DNA of 64,000 nucleotides from Amycolatopsis sp. FDAARGOS 1241 (GTDB lineage: Bacteria; Actinomycetota; Actinomycetes; Mycobacteriales; Pseudonocardiaceae): NCBI RefSeq assembly GCF_016889705.1, contig NZ_CP069526.1, positions 6,262,001-6,326,000 on the forward strand, written 5' to 3'. Shown here piece by piece: positions 1 through 7,623 of this stretch. A program made the translations under genes and the position numbers. Each line of letters begins with the position of its first letter. Positions within the stretch are counted from its first letter, which is position 1. The notes beneath the pieces were generated by a model. The model ran no database searches. It was not told the origin of the DNA and was given only the letters and a program-made list of their open reading frames with translations.

Positions 1-409
1 TCTTGTCGCACGAGGCCAGGCAGACCATCCCGTCGAGCTGCGCCCCGTCGACCACGGCTTCGATGTCGTAGGACACCAAGTCCCGGCCCGAAAGGACGTA
101 ACCACCACCACGGCCGGCGGCCATGATGAAGTCGGTCGGGGCCACCGTCCGGATTTCGAACGCCAGCCCGCCGGCGGCATCGATCGAATCCCACACCGCG
201 GTGGCGATCGCGTCGAGGTGGGAGAAGCAGGGGGCCAGGCCGGAGGAGGAGTTGACCACGGCGATCTTGGGGCGCCGGATCTGCTCGTCGGTGTAGCCCA
301 TCGACTTCCACTGCGTCCGCGTCGTCGCCCATCGGGGCGAGCCGACCGGGTGGTTGCTGCGCAGTTCGGGTCTGGTGATCGTGACCTCCTGGGTTTCGGG
401 CGGGATCAT
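1..409 (-). CDS. IlvD/Edd family dehydratase, N-terminal part (cut by window edge)
   Basis: Only the first ~136 residues lie in the window. They match the start of Fe-S dehydratases that remove water from 2,3-dihydroxy acids or sugar acids. The cluster-ligand contexts APCFSHL and CLASCDK are visible, and the latter sits exactly at the window edge. The ATG at 407-409 overlaps the stop of the upstream transporter gene (ATGA), so the two are translationally coupled in one minus-strand operon. The motif style (NSSSGLAPC, MVCLASCDK) recalls the IlvD/Edd paralogues acting on sugar acids or unusual carboxylates more than housekeeping IlvD. Pairing with an MHS transporter and a LysR gene suggests catabolism of an imported hydroxy acid. 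The exact substrate is not readable. Confidence 0.85.
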   Translation of the reverse strand, partial: MIPPETQEVTITRPELRSNHPVGSPRWATTRTQWKSMGYTDEQIRRPKIAVVNSSSGLAPCFSHLDAIATAVWDSIDAAGGLAFEIRTVAPTDFIMAAGRGGGYVLSGRDLVSYDIEAVVDGAQLDGMVCLASCDK

Positions 410-1758
410 TCGGACGCGGTGTCCGCGCGCGAGGCCGCCGGCTCGGCCGGCGCACCCAGGAGCACGGTGCCCCGGGTCTCCGGGCCTATCCACGCTCCGG
501 CGAAGAAGAGCACACCGCCGAGAACGATCAGGACCACCGCGGTGTACTCGTACGGCATCACGGTCTGCAGGACGGTGATCCAGACGCTGTAGAGGGCGGG
601 CAGGATGAGGCTCAGCGTGTAGACGCTGCCGTAGCCCGAGGAGCGGACCCCGGCGCCGAAGCGTTCGTTGAGGTAGACGACCAGGCACCCGAGCGGGGCG
701 TTGGGCAGCACGAAGGCGACGAACGCGATCGGCAGGAACCCCGCCCCGGACCGCGCGAGCAGCACGAGGACCAGGTAGGCGAGGCTCGCGCCGACGGTGA
801 TGGCGACGGCGCAGCCGAGCAGCAGTTTGCGGCGGCCGATCCGCTGCCCCAGCACGCCGGCGAGGATCATGCTGATGATCGTCGCGACGTTGGCGACGAT
901 CTCCAGGGTGCTGACGTTGGAGGGGTTCTGGTGAAGCACCCCGACCAGCAGCCCGGGCATGAAGGAGAGCACGACCTGGGCGGCGAACCACATCCCGGTC
1001 ATGAGAAGGAACACCTGGCCGAAACCGCGGATGTTCCGTCGGCTGAACAGCTCGAAAATCGGCGCGCGATTTCCTTCCCGCGATTTCTTGAGTTCCTTGA
1101 GGTCGACCTCGGGCACGCGTGAGTAGTAGGCGATGTAGGCAATTCCGAGCAGGAATCCGAAGAAGAACGGAATCCGCCAGCCCCAGGACTTCAGTTCCTC
1201 GTCGGGAAACCGTTCCAGCACGACGAGCTGGATGATGCTGATGAGCGTGATGGCCGCGGGGGCACCGGCGGCCATCACCCCGCCGACCAGGCCGCGCCGG
1301 CGCATCGGCGAGCGCTCGATGGCCAGCGGGACCGGCCCCGCGTACCCGCCGCCGAGGAAGATACCGCCGATGAGGCGGAGCAGGATCAACCCGACGATCG
1401 ACCCGTAACCCCAGGTCGCGTAACCGGGCATGAGGCCGATCAGCAGTGTCACGACGGTGAAGCCGACGCCCGTGATCAGGGTGACCCGCCGTCGCCCGAT
1501 CTTGTCGGCCAGGTTGCCGAAGATCGGGCCGCCGATCGGCCGTCCGAGCAGGGTGACGACGAAGATGACGGTCACGAGGGTGACCTTCGTCGTGGCCGAC
1601 ATGGAGTCGGGTTCGAAGTAGTCCATCACCGCCGGCAGCACGAGCGCGGGCAGGTAGATGTCGAAGCTGTCAACGAACAGCGAAAGGATGCCGCCGACGA
1701 CTGATCGTCGTGCTTCCGGTGTCAGTCGCTCGTCTGTTACGGGTGCGTTCGTCGACAT
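406..1758 (-). CDS. MFS transporter, metabolite:H+ symporter (MHS) type
   Basis: 450 residues with about 12 predicted membrane helices. The MFS loop signature is present between TM2 and TM3 (GNLADKIGRRRV) with a second copy in the C-terminal half (GVLGQRIGRRK). The central cytoplasmic loop carries WGWRIPFFFGFLLG, typical of MHS symporters of the ShiA/ProP/KgtP group that take up organic acids. It is the first gene of an operon with the IlvD/Edd dehydratase (4-nt overlap). It lies 113 nt downstream of a LysR gene on the same strand, and a strong dyad sits just upstream. Inferred role: proton-driven import of the acid dehydrated by the next gene. Confidence 0.88.
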   Translation of the reverse strand: MSTNAPVTDERLTPEARRSVVGGILSLFVDSFDIYLPALVLPAVMDYFEPDSMSATTKVTLVTVIFVVTLLGRPIGGPIFGNLADKIGRRRVTLITGVGFTVVTLLIGLMPGYATWGYGSIVGLILLRLIGGIFLGGGYAGPVPLAIERSPMRRRGLVGGVMAAGAPAAITLISIIQLVVLERFPDEELKSWGWRIPFFFGFLLGIAYIAYYSRVPEVDLKELKKSREGNRAPIFELFSRRNIRGFGQVFLLMTGMWFAAQVVLSFMPGLLVGVLHQNPSNVSTLEIVANVATIISMILAGVLGQRIGRRKLLLGCAVAITVGASLAYLVLVLLARSGAGFLPIAFVAFVLPNAPLGCLVVYLNERFGAGVRSSGYGSVYTLSLILPALYSVWITVLQTVMPYEYTAVVLIVLGGVLFFAGAWIGPETRGTVLLGAPAEPAASRADTASE

Positions 1759-1782
1759 CCAGGGAATTCCTTCCGATCACGA

Positions 1783-1802
1783 ATATCGCACCGATGCGAT
1801 AT
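1783..1802. promoter_or_regulatory. Candidate operator: 20-bp dyad upstream of the MHS/IlvD operon
   Basis: ATATCGCACCGATGCGATAT is a perfect inverted repeat (8-bp arms, 4-nt spacer). A second perfect palindrome, GCGATATATCGC, overlaps it at 1796-1807. It lies 25-45 nt upstream of the transporter start and is A+T-rich against the background. The adjacent LysR protein is the natural candidate binder, but a GntR-type regulator elsewhere is also possible. Confidence 0.6.
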
Positions 1803-1871
1803 ATCGCTTGTCGCGAAAGAGTCTAAGAATCCTCGGGGTTACCCGGAAGTCAGAAATCCTGATCCTGAGCA

Positions 1872-2825
1872 TCAGTCCAGGTTATGATCACGCAACCGCT
1901 CACCGAGGCCGCGCAGCGCCTCGCGCAGCCAGGCGTGCGCGGGGTCGGGATCGAGATCTTCGTGCCACCACAAGCTCTCCACGATCCCCTCCGGCTCACC
2001 GGGGCACTCGAGGACCTTGAGGTCGAACCGCTTGGCGAGCTCGACGGCCAGGCGGCGTTGCACCAGTGCGATCCGGTGGGTTCCGGCCACCAGCGCGGGC
2101 ACCGCCTGATAGCTCTCGACGCTCATCGCGACCCGTGGCGCGAGTCCCAGCGCGGCGAGCCGGCGGGACACGGGCGGCAGGGCCACCCCCGGCTCACGGT
2201 GGTACGGCACCACCCAGTCCAGCCGCTGCAAGTCGGTCAGGGTGAGCCCCGCGTCGCCGATCTCGTGGCCGGCCCACAGCACGCACACCCACTCGTCGCG
2301 GAACAGCTCGGCGGACCGGAGCCGGGGCAGCTCTTCCAGCTCGATCGGCGGCGCGATCACCCCGTCGACGAACCGGACGATCCGGGGCAGATCCGCGCTC
2401 AGCGACTCACGGACGAGCCGGATCCGCAGCCGGGCGCGGGGCGCCTCGCGCTCGAACAGCTCGGCGAGGGGCTGGCCGATCACCGCGAGTGTGTAGTCGG
2501 CCATCAGCAGCGTGAACTCCCGCACCGACGTGCCGGGAGCGAAGCTCGAACCGGTGGCGAACAGCTGCTCGGCGGCCGCGCACACGTCCTCGACCTGGCG
2601 CACGAGCTGCCGGGCCAGCGGTGTCAGCACGTACCCGCGGCCGGCCCGGACCAGCAGCTCGTCCTCGAAGTGCCGCCGCAGCCGGGCCAAGGCCGCGCTC
2701 AACGCCGGCTGGCTGACGCCGACCCGCTCCGCGGCGCGGGTCACGTTGCGCTCGCGCAGCAGCTCCCGAAGGACGACGAGCAGGTTGAGGTCGAGCCCGG
2801 CCAGGTGCGTCGTGCGGCGGCTCAC
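1872..2825 (-). CDS. LysR family transcriptional regulator
   Basis: 317 residues from the GTG at 2823-2825; longer in-frame readings upstream have no family similarity. The N-terminal winged helix reads LDLNLLVVLRELLRERNVTRAAERVGVSQPALSAALARLR, the canonical LysR HTH. It is followed by a two-lobed effector domain (residues ~95-300). It lies directly upstream of the MHS transporter/dehydratase pair on the same strand, an arrangement that suggests control of that operon by an organic-acid ligand. It is divergent from the TetR gene at 2998. The C-terminal effector domain gives no visible clue to the ligand. Confidence 0.9.
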   Translation of the reverse strand: MSRRTTHLAGLDLNLLVVLRELLRERNVTRAAERVGVSQPALSAALARLRRHFEDELLVRAGRGYVLTPLARQLVRQVEDVCAAAEQLFATGSSFAPGTSVREFTLLMADYTLAVIGQPLAELFEREAPRARLRIRLVRESLSADLPRIVRFVDGVIAPPIELEELPRLRSAELFRDEWVCVLWAGHEIGDAGLTLTDLQRLDWVVPYHREPGVALPPVSRRLAALGLAPRVAMSVESYQAVPALVAGTHRIALVQRRLAVELAKRFDLKVLECPGEPEGIVESLWWHEDLDPDPAHAWLREALRGLGERLRDHNLD

Positions 2826-2922
2826 CTGGATCCACTCTCTCTGCGCCCGGCCATTCGTGCACCTTACGGCGCCGCGGCGAGCCCCTCTCGGACCGCACCC
2901 GGACCGAAGCGCCGGACGCGTG

Positions 2923-2938
2923 CTGAGCGAGCGCTTAG
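2923..2938. promoter_or_regulatory. Candidate TetR operator in the LysR/TetR divergent region
   Basis: CTGAGCGAGCGCTTAG is a near-perfect dyad (CT-AGCG ... CGCT-AG) about 60 nt upstream of the TetR start, in the 172-nt gap between divergent regulators. The TNAGCGNNCGCTNA shape is typical of actinobacterial TetR autoregulatory sites. Confidence 0.5.
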
Positions 2939-2997
2939 AATGGGCCGACGGTCCACGCCCGCGGAGCCTGGGCCCGCAGATCTGGGAGGATCGCCGG

Positions 2998-3612
2998 ATG
3001 ACGACTTCGCTCTCGGCCGAGCTGTGGCCCGACGTGCAGCCCGAAACCGCGCGCCGGCTCATGCTCGCCGGTGTGGAGTCCTTTGCGAAGCGCGGCTACC
3101 ACGCCACGACCACGCGCGACATCGCGGGCGCCGCGGGCATGAGCCCGGCCGCGCTGTACGTGCACTTCCCCTCGAAGGCGGCGCTGCTGTTCGCGATCAG
3201 CCGCAGCGGGCACGAGCAGACGCTCGCCCTGGTCGAGAACGTGGTCGCCAACGTCGAGGACCCCGTGGACCGCATCCGGCTCGTCGTCGAGGACTTCGTC
3301 GCCTGGCACGCCCGGCGGCACACGGTGGCGCGCGTCGTGCAGTACGAGCTCAACGCCCTGCCGGAGAAGGAGTTCGAAATCGTCACGGAACTGCGCCGCC
3401 GCATCGAGCGCATCGTCCGCGACGTCATCTCCGCCGGCGCCGCCTCCGGCGCCTTCACCGTCACCGACCCCCACACGGCCGCCCGCGCGGTGCTCTCGCT
3501 GGGCGTCGACGTGGCCCGCTGGTACAGCGAACGCACCCGCCAGACCCCCTCCGCGCTGGGGAAGGAGTACAGCGAACTGGTGCTTCGCATGCTCGGCGCG
3601 CGCTCATCCTGA
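2998..3612 (+). CDS. TetR family transcriptional regulator
   Basis: 204 residues; start ATG preceded by a strong GGGAGGA. The HTH is at residues ~20-65 (GVESFAKRGYHATTTRDIAGAAGMSPAALYVHFPSKAALL). The C-terminal ligand domain has VDRIRLVVEDFVAWHARRHTVARVVQYELNAL, the type seen in regulators of acyl-CoA metabolism (TetR_C, AcrR/KstR-like). No acyl-CoA gene is adjacent. The dyad at 2923-2938 suggests autoregulation. Ligand unknown. Confidence 0.9.
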   Translation: MTTSLSAELWPDVQPETARRLMLAGVESFAKRGYHATTTRDIAGAAGMSPAALYVHFPSKAALLFAISRSGHEQTLALVENVVANVEDPVDRIRLVVEDFVAWHARRHTVARVVQYELNALPEKEFEIVTELRRRIERIVRDVISAGAASGAFTVTDPHTAARAVLSLGVDVARWYSERTRQTPSALGKEYSELVLRMLGARSS

Positions 3613-3925
3613 CCGCTCAGCCTGACCGCGTCAGCCGGTCCCGGTGCGGCTGTTTTCGGAACCCGCAGCACCGGCCGATCAGCGTCACGGCGCCCACGGA
3701 CCGTTCTCGGGCGTCTCGCGCGCCCGTCAGGGCACACCGTGGTGCGTGGCCCGAGGTGTCCGGCGAGCAGACTGCCCTCTCGCTGGGGCGGCTTCTGACG
3801 AAAAGCCGATTCCCCCGGCTTCGCCCGGATCCGTCGGACGCCGATGACGAACTCATCCTCGACAACGAACGTCCGCTACCGGTGCGGCGAGCCCGGCACG
3901 CTCGGCGCGCCCACCGCCTGACCGC
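3613..3925. other. Gene-free interval
   Basis: 313 nt between the convergent TetR and WYL genes. Open frames here show no family pattern and run through in several frames because of G+C content. A small dyad (GACCG...CGGTC) follows the TetR stop and could terminate transcription weakly. Nothing else recognised. Confidence 0.5.
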
Positions 3926-4900
3926 TCAACCGCTCGCGGCCGCCGCCGCGGTGAAGCGGTCCGCGATGCGCGCCAGGCGGTCCAGCAGGCCGGGCGGTGG
4001 GTCCTCGACGACGAAGTCGTAGTCCCACTGCGCGAGGTAGAAGGGGACCGTCTCGAGCTGGTGGGAGCCGGTGCGCAGGCGGCACGTGTGCTCGTCCACG
4101 GGTTCCACCACGCCGACCGTCGGGGGCACCCGGGCGGCGAGGACGTCGGCGGGCACGGAGACGCGCAGGGTGAGCTGGTGGGCGTACGGCGCGGCCGAGA
4201 TCTGGCGCGACACGTACGCGGCCAGGTCGTCCGCGGGTGGTTCGCGCGGGGTGAAGCGGAAGCCCGGCCGCGGGACGCCGCCGATGCGGTCGACGCGGAA
4301 CGTGCGCCAGGCTTCGCGGCCGAGGTCGTACGCGACGAGGTACCACCGGCGCCCGGTGCAGACCAGGCGCAGGGGCTCGACGTCGCGGTCGGTGACCGTG
4401 CCGGTGTGGTTCGCGTAGCTGAAACGCAGCCGCTCGTGGTCGCGGCAAGCGGCGGCGGCGACGGTCAGCGCCTCCGCGTCGACGACCGGTCCCCCGCCGC
4501 CGAGTTGCAACATCGCGGAGCCGACAGCGCTCACGCGGTGCCGCAGCCGCGCCGGCAACACCTGTTCGAGCTTGGCCAGGGCTCGCACGGACGTCTCCTC
4601 GAGGCCCGACACCGTGCCGTTCGCGGCGGTGCGCAGGCCGACGGCGACGGCCACGGCCTCGTCGTCGTCCAGCAGCAATGGCGGCAGCGCGGCCCCGGCG
4701 CCGAGCCGGTAACCACCGGCGACGCCCGGGGTCGCGTGCACCGGGTACCCGAGGCCGCGCAGGCGCTCGACGTCGCGGCGGACCGTGCGGACGTCGACGC
4801 CGAGACGATCGGCCAGGTCGGGACCCGGCCAGTCGCGGCGGGCCTGCAGCAGGGACAGCAGGCGCAGCAGCCGCTCCGAGGTTCCGTACATGCGCCTCAC
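3926..4900 (-). CDS. YafY-like regulator with HTH and WYL domain
   Basis: 324 residues. N-terminal HTH_11 (residues ~8-60: RLLRLLSLLQARRDWPGPDLADRLGVDVRTVRRDVERLRGLGYPV) is followed by a WYL domain at ~140-220 (RLRFSYANHTGTVTDRDVEPLRLVCTGRRWYLVAYDLGREAWRTFRVDRI) and a WCX-type C-terminal extension. WYL proteins sense ligands or nucleic acids and often repress adjacent genes. Start is GTG at 4898-4900 with GAGG nine nt upstream; an in-frame ATG is at 4891. It is divergent from the cytosine deaminase gene, with 80 nt between starts, so it may control it. Confidence 0.9.
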   Translation of the reverse strand: MRRMYGTSERLLRLLSLLQARRDWPGPDLADRLGVDVRTVRRDVERLRGLGYPVHATPGVAGGYRLGAGAALPPLLLDDDEAVAVAVGLRTAANGTVSGLEETSVRALAKLEQVLPARLRHRVSAVGSAMLQLGGGGPVVDAEALTVAAAACRDHERLRFSYANHTGTVTDRDVEPLRLVCTGRRWYLVAYDLGREAWRTFRVDRIGGVPRPGFRFTPREPPADDLAAYVSRQISAAPYAHQLTLRVSVPADVLAARVPPTVGVVEPVDEHTCRLRTGSHQLETVPFYLAQWDYDFVVEDPPPGLLDRLARIADRFTAAAAASG

Positions 4901-4980
4901 TGTGCCAGACCTCGCGGACAGAATCGGTCCTCGATCCGCGAGAACTTGCCAGCGGCCGCCCCGGCCGGTGAAGTGGGCGC

Positions 4981-5442
4981 ATGCAGATCGATCCGCACGC
5001 GTTGCTCGCCGTGGCCCGCGAGGAGGCCGAACTGGGGAAGGCCGAGGGCGGGGTGCCGATCGGCGCCGCGCTCTTCGACCGCGACGGCACCCTGCTCGGC
5101 CGCGGCCACAACCGCCGCGTGCAGGACGGCGACCCGTCGCTGCACGCCGAGACCACGGCGTTCCGCAACGCCGGGCGGCGCCCGCACTACCGCGACACGA
5201 TCATGGTCACCACGCTCTCGCCGTGCTGGTACTGCAGTGGGCTCGTGCGCCAGTTCGGCATCCCGCACGTGATCATCGGCGAGGCGGAGACGTTCGGCGG
5301 CGGCCACGGCTGGCTCGCGGAGCACGGTGTGCGGATCGAACTGCTCGACGACCCCGCGTGCACCGCGCTGATGAAGGAGTTCATCGCCACGCGTCCGCAG
5401 CTGTGGTTCGAGGACATCGGCGTTCCGTCCACTTCGGACTGA
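4981..5442 (+). CDS. Cytosine deaminase, yeast Fcy1-type zinc enzyme
   Basis: 153 residues with the zinc deaminase motifs SLHAE (residues ~54-58, proton-shuttling Glu) and SPCWYC (Cys zinc ligands). The C-terminal half (QFGIPHVIIGE ... LMKEFIATRPQLWFEDIG) follows yeast cytosine deaminase closely, including the terminal WFEDIG. This favours cytosine to uracil conversion over tRNA adenosine or guanine deamination. The length fits the family (~158). It is divergent from the WYL regulator and convergent, with a 1-nt gap, with the GGDEF gene. Confidence 0.85.
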   Translation: MQIDPHALLAVAREEAELGKAEGGVPIGAALFDRDGTLLGRGHNRRVQDGDPSLHAETTAFRNAGRRPHYRDTIMVTTLSPCWYCSGLVRQFGIPHVIIGEAETFGGGHGWLAEHGVRIELLDDPACTALMKEFIATRPQLWFEDIGVPSTSD

Positions 5443-5443
5443 C

Positions 5444-6718
5444 TCACTCCGGGCAGACGGTCCGGTTGCGCCCCGCGGCTTTCGCGCGCCGCACCGCCAT
5501 CGAGGCCACCCCGAAGACCACGGCGAGCGTGTCCCCGTCGACCGGCCGCGCGGCGACGCCCACGGACACCGTGGCCCACGCGAACTGCGGGCTGCCGTAC
5601 GGCGCTTTCACCGCGACCGCCGTCGAAGCGACCCGCAGGCGGATGCGCTCCGCGATCGCCAGCGCGTCGAACCGGCTGGTGCCGGGCAGCAGCACGGCGA
5701 ACTCGCCACCACCCGAGCGGCCGACGAGGTCGGCCGAGCGGACTTCGGCGCGCAGGGCGCCGGCGATCGCGCGCAGCACCGCGTCGCCGATGGAGCGGCC
5801 GTGGTGGTCGTTGACGTCGCCGAAGCGGTCGAGATCGAGCACCAGCACGGAAAACACCGGCGCCGCGAGAACGCCGGCGCGCGCGGCGTCCCAACAGGCG
5901 GACGCGGTGAGCGCACCGGTCATCGCGTCGGCCGGCGACCCGGCTTTTGCCGTGACCGCGGCACTCCCGCGGTACAGCACCACGAGCGCCGCCGCGAGCA
6001 GCGGCACGATGAGCGGCGAGTCGACGACGGCCCACGCGAGCGCGATGCCCAGCGCGGCCATCGCGACGTCGAACAGCACAGCCGAGCGGCCGACGCGGTA
6101 GCCCCGGACAGCACCGGTGAGCACCGCGTCCGCGCCGGCGAAGACGAGCGCGGCCACCATGAGCAGGCCCATGAGCCGCAGGTCACCGAGCGAACCCGGG
6201 TGCTCAGGCACGGTCGCGGCGAGGAAGGCCCCGGCGAGCAGCACGGCGAGCGCCGTCGCGGCGACCTCGAACACCTGCCGGTACGGCGGCCGGCGCCGCA
6301 CGCGCAGCCACCCGTGCGCGCCCGACACCACTGCGAGCACGACAGCGGGCACCGGCGGCAGCACCACCGCGCCCGCGAACACCCACGGCGTGCCGAAACC
6401 CGGGCCGAGCAAGGTCTCCCCGCGTTCCCGTTCCGCTGACCGGCACAGTTCCGCGCACACCAGCAAGCCCGCCCCGAGCACCGCGAACCCCGTGACACCC
6501 GTCAGCGGACGCGGCAGCAGCACGGCCACGAGCACGGTCGCCCCGAGCGCGAGCACGTCCACGCACAGCACGAAAGCCAGCAGCGCGCGGGTCCGCACCC
6601 GCCACAGCGCCCAGTTCGCGACGACGCCGGACGACCGGCGCCGCGGACCCCCTCCGGCCGTCGCCGGATCCCCGACCATTTCGGCAAAATAGCCGGTTCC
6701 GCGCTTCGTCGGCACCAC
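5444..6718 (-). CDS. Polytopic membrane protein with degenerate GGDEF domain
   Basis: 424 residues. About 7-8 hydrophobic helices occupy residues ~35-250, and a C-terminal GGDEF domain spans ~260-415. Diguanylate cyclase landmarks are present (VLVLDLDRFGDVNDHHGRSIGDAVLRAIAGAL), but the signature at ~336-340 reads GGGEF instead of GGDEF. The metal-ligand Asp/Glu is therefore missing, so catalysis is doubtful and a sensory or receptor role is possible. The membrane part may sense an envelope signal. Start is GTG at 6716-6718 with a weak AAGG; an internal ATG at 6679 would give a protein 13 residues shorter. Confidence 0.85.
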   Translation of the reverse strand: MVPTKRGTGYFAEMVGDPATAGGGPRRRSSGVVANWALWRVRTRALLAFVLCVDVLALGATVLVAVLLPRPLTGVTGFAVLGAGLLVCAELCRSAERERGETLLGPGFGTPWVFAGAVVLPPVPAVVLAVVSGAHGWLRVRRRPPYRQVFEVAATALAVLLAGAFLAATVPEHPGSLGDLRLMGLLMVAALVFAGADAVLTGAVRGYRVGRSAVLFDVAMAALGIALAWAVVDSPLIVPLLAAALVVLYRGSAAVTAKAGSPADAMTGALTASACWDAARAGVLAAPVFSVLVLDLDRFGDVNDHHGRSIGDAVLRAIAGALRAEVRSADLVGRSGGGEFAVLLPGTSRFDALAIAERIRLRVASTAVAVKAPYGSPQFAWATVSVGVAARPVDGDTLAVVFGVASMAVRRAKAAGRNRTVCPE

Positions 6719-6778
6719 CTTAAGTGGGCAGGTATTTCGGACTCGGCGGTCCGGGCGGATGGGTCGCGGAACCGGTGA

Positions 6779-6790
6779 CGGTGATCACCG
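6779..6790. promoter_or_regulatory. Palindrome CGGTGATCACCG upstream of a secreted-protein gene
   Basis: A perfect 12-bp palindrome about 90 nt upstream of the small secreted protein. The same core recurs inside a 16-bp palindrome (52470-52485) upstream of the secreted subtilisin-like protease gene. Function inferred only from position and symmetry. Confidence 0.3.
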
Positions 6791-6879
6791 GCACCAGCGC
6801 GATCAGGCCGGGCCCGCGTCGGAAAACCGGCCGCCTGAAGCCGATCGGGGCTTCGCACCTTCGAGAAAGAGGAGCTTCC

Positions 6880-7263
6880 ATGAAGACCATTCGCCGTGTC
6901 GTGGCCGCCGGAGCGATCGCCCTGCCGCTGACCCTCGGGGCCGCCGGCATCGCGTCCGCGGACACCTACGGCAGCGCGAACGTGGCCGCGGGACCCGATG
7001 GCGTGAGCACGAGCAGCACGCACGCCGCCACGGGTGGCCGAGGCGGTGGCTACGCGTCCGACCAGCAGGAGAACACCACCGCCGGGCCGGACGGGGTGAG
7101 CAACGACCACACCACCGCCGGGACCGACGGCAACGGCGGCGCAAGCTTCGAGCAGGGCCAGAACTGGGCCGGCCCGGACGGCGCCGGCTCGAGCACCACG
7201 AGCACCGGCACCTCGGGCCACCACCACGAGAACGGCGTGCTGGGCGACCTCCTGGGCCTCTGA
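6880..7263 (+). CDS. Small secreted protein with AGPDG repeats
   Basis: 127 residues from the ATG at 6880, which has an excellent A[11 protein letters not shown]hine-Dalgarno. A clear signal peptide (MKTIRR, hydrophobic stretch, cleavage after IASA-D near residue 26-27) precedes a hydrophilic Gly/Ser/Thr/Asn-rich mature protein. AGPDGVS-type repeats occur at three places (AGPDGVSTSS, AGPDGVSNDH, AGPDGAGSS) plus AGTDGNGG. An HHHEN stretch and a hydrophobic VLGDLLGL end close the protein. No enzymatic domain. Similar Gly-rich exported proteins occur in actinomycetes, but I do not recognise a characterised family. Monocistronic, ended by a 16-bp hairpin. Confidence 0.8.
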   Translation: MKTIRRVVAAGAIALPLTLGAAGIASADTYGSANVAAGPDGVSTSSTHAATGGRGGGYASDQQENTTAGPDGVSNDHTTAGTDGNGGASFEQGQNWAGPDGAGSSTTSTGTSGHHHENGVLGDLLGL

Positions 7264-7272
7264 TCCGGGCAC

Positions 7273-7311
7273 CGGCGGTGGCCGGCCGAGAGATCCGGCC
7301 GGCCACCGCCG
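7273..7311 (+). terminator. Strong hairpin terminator after the small secreted protein
   Basis: Perfect 16-bp G+C-rich stem (7273-7288 with 7296-7311) and 7-nt loop, starting 9 nt after the stop codon. There is no U-tract, as is usual in high-G+C actinobacteria. Confidence 0.85.
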
Positions 7312-7623
7312 CGCTGTCCCCCTCCCGGTGGGCGCCGGCAACCCCGGCGACCACCGCCGTGCGGTCCCAGCAAGTGTGCGGCCGGCAGGATCACCCTCCG
7401 CTCGACGCGGGCGATTGCGCGAGGGCCTTCGCCCGGCGGCCCGTCGCGCCTTCACCCCGCCGATCCAGGTGGCGGGAGCCAAGATCCCCAAGCCGGCACG
7501 GTATTCCCACTCACCGGGAACCCGCGAATTCACCGCTGCGACACCCGGCGGCCCGGATCGCGTCACGGATGCCCTGTCTACTAGGCGCTCCTTCCACCGT
7601 GACCAGACTGCGGGGTTAACTCG
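7312..7623. other. Gene-free interval upstream of the phosphatase gene
   Basis: 312 nt between the terminator and the histidine phosphatase start. It should hold the phosphatase promoter, but I cannot point to a convincing -35/-10 pair or an operator. Confidence 0.4.
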
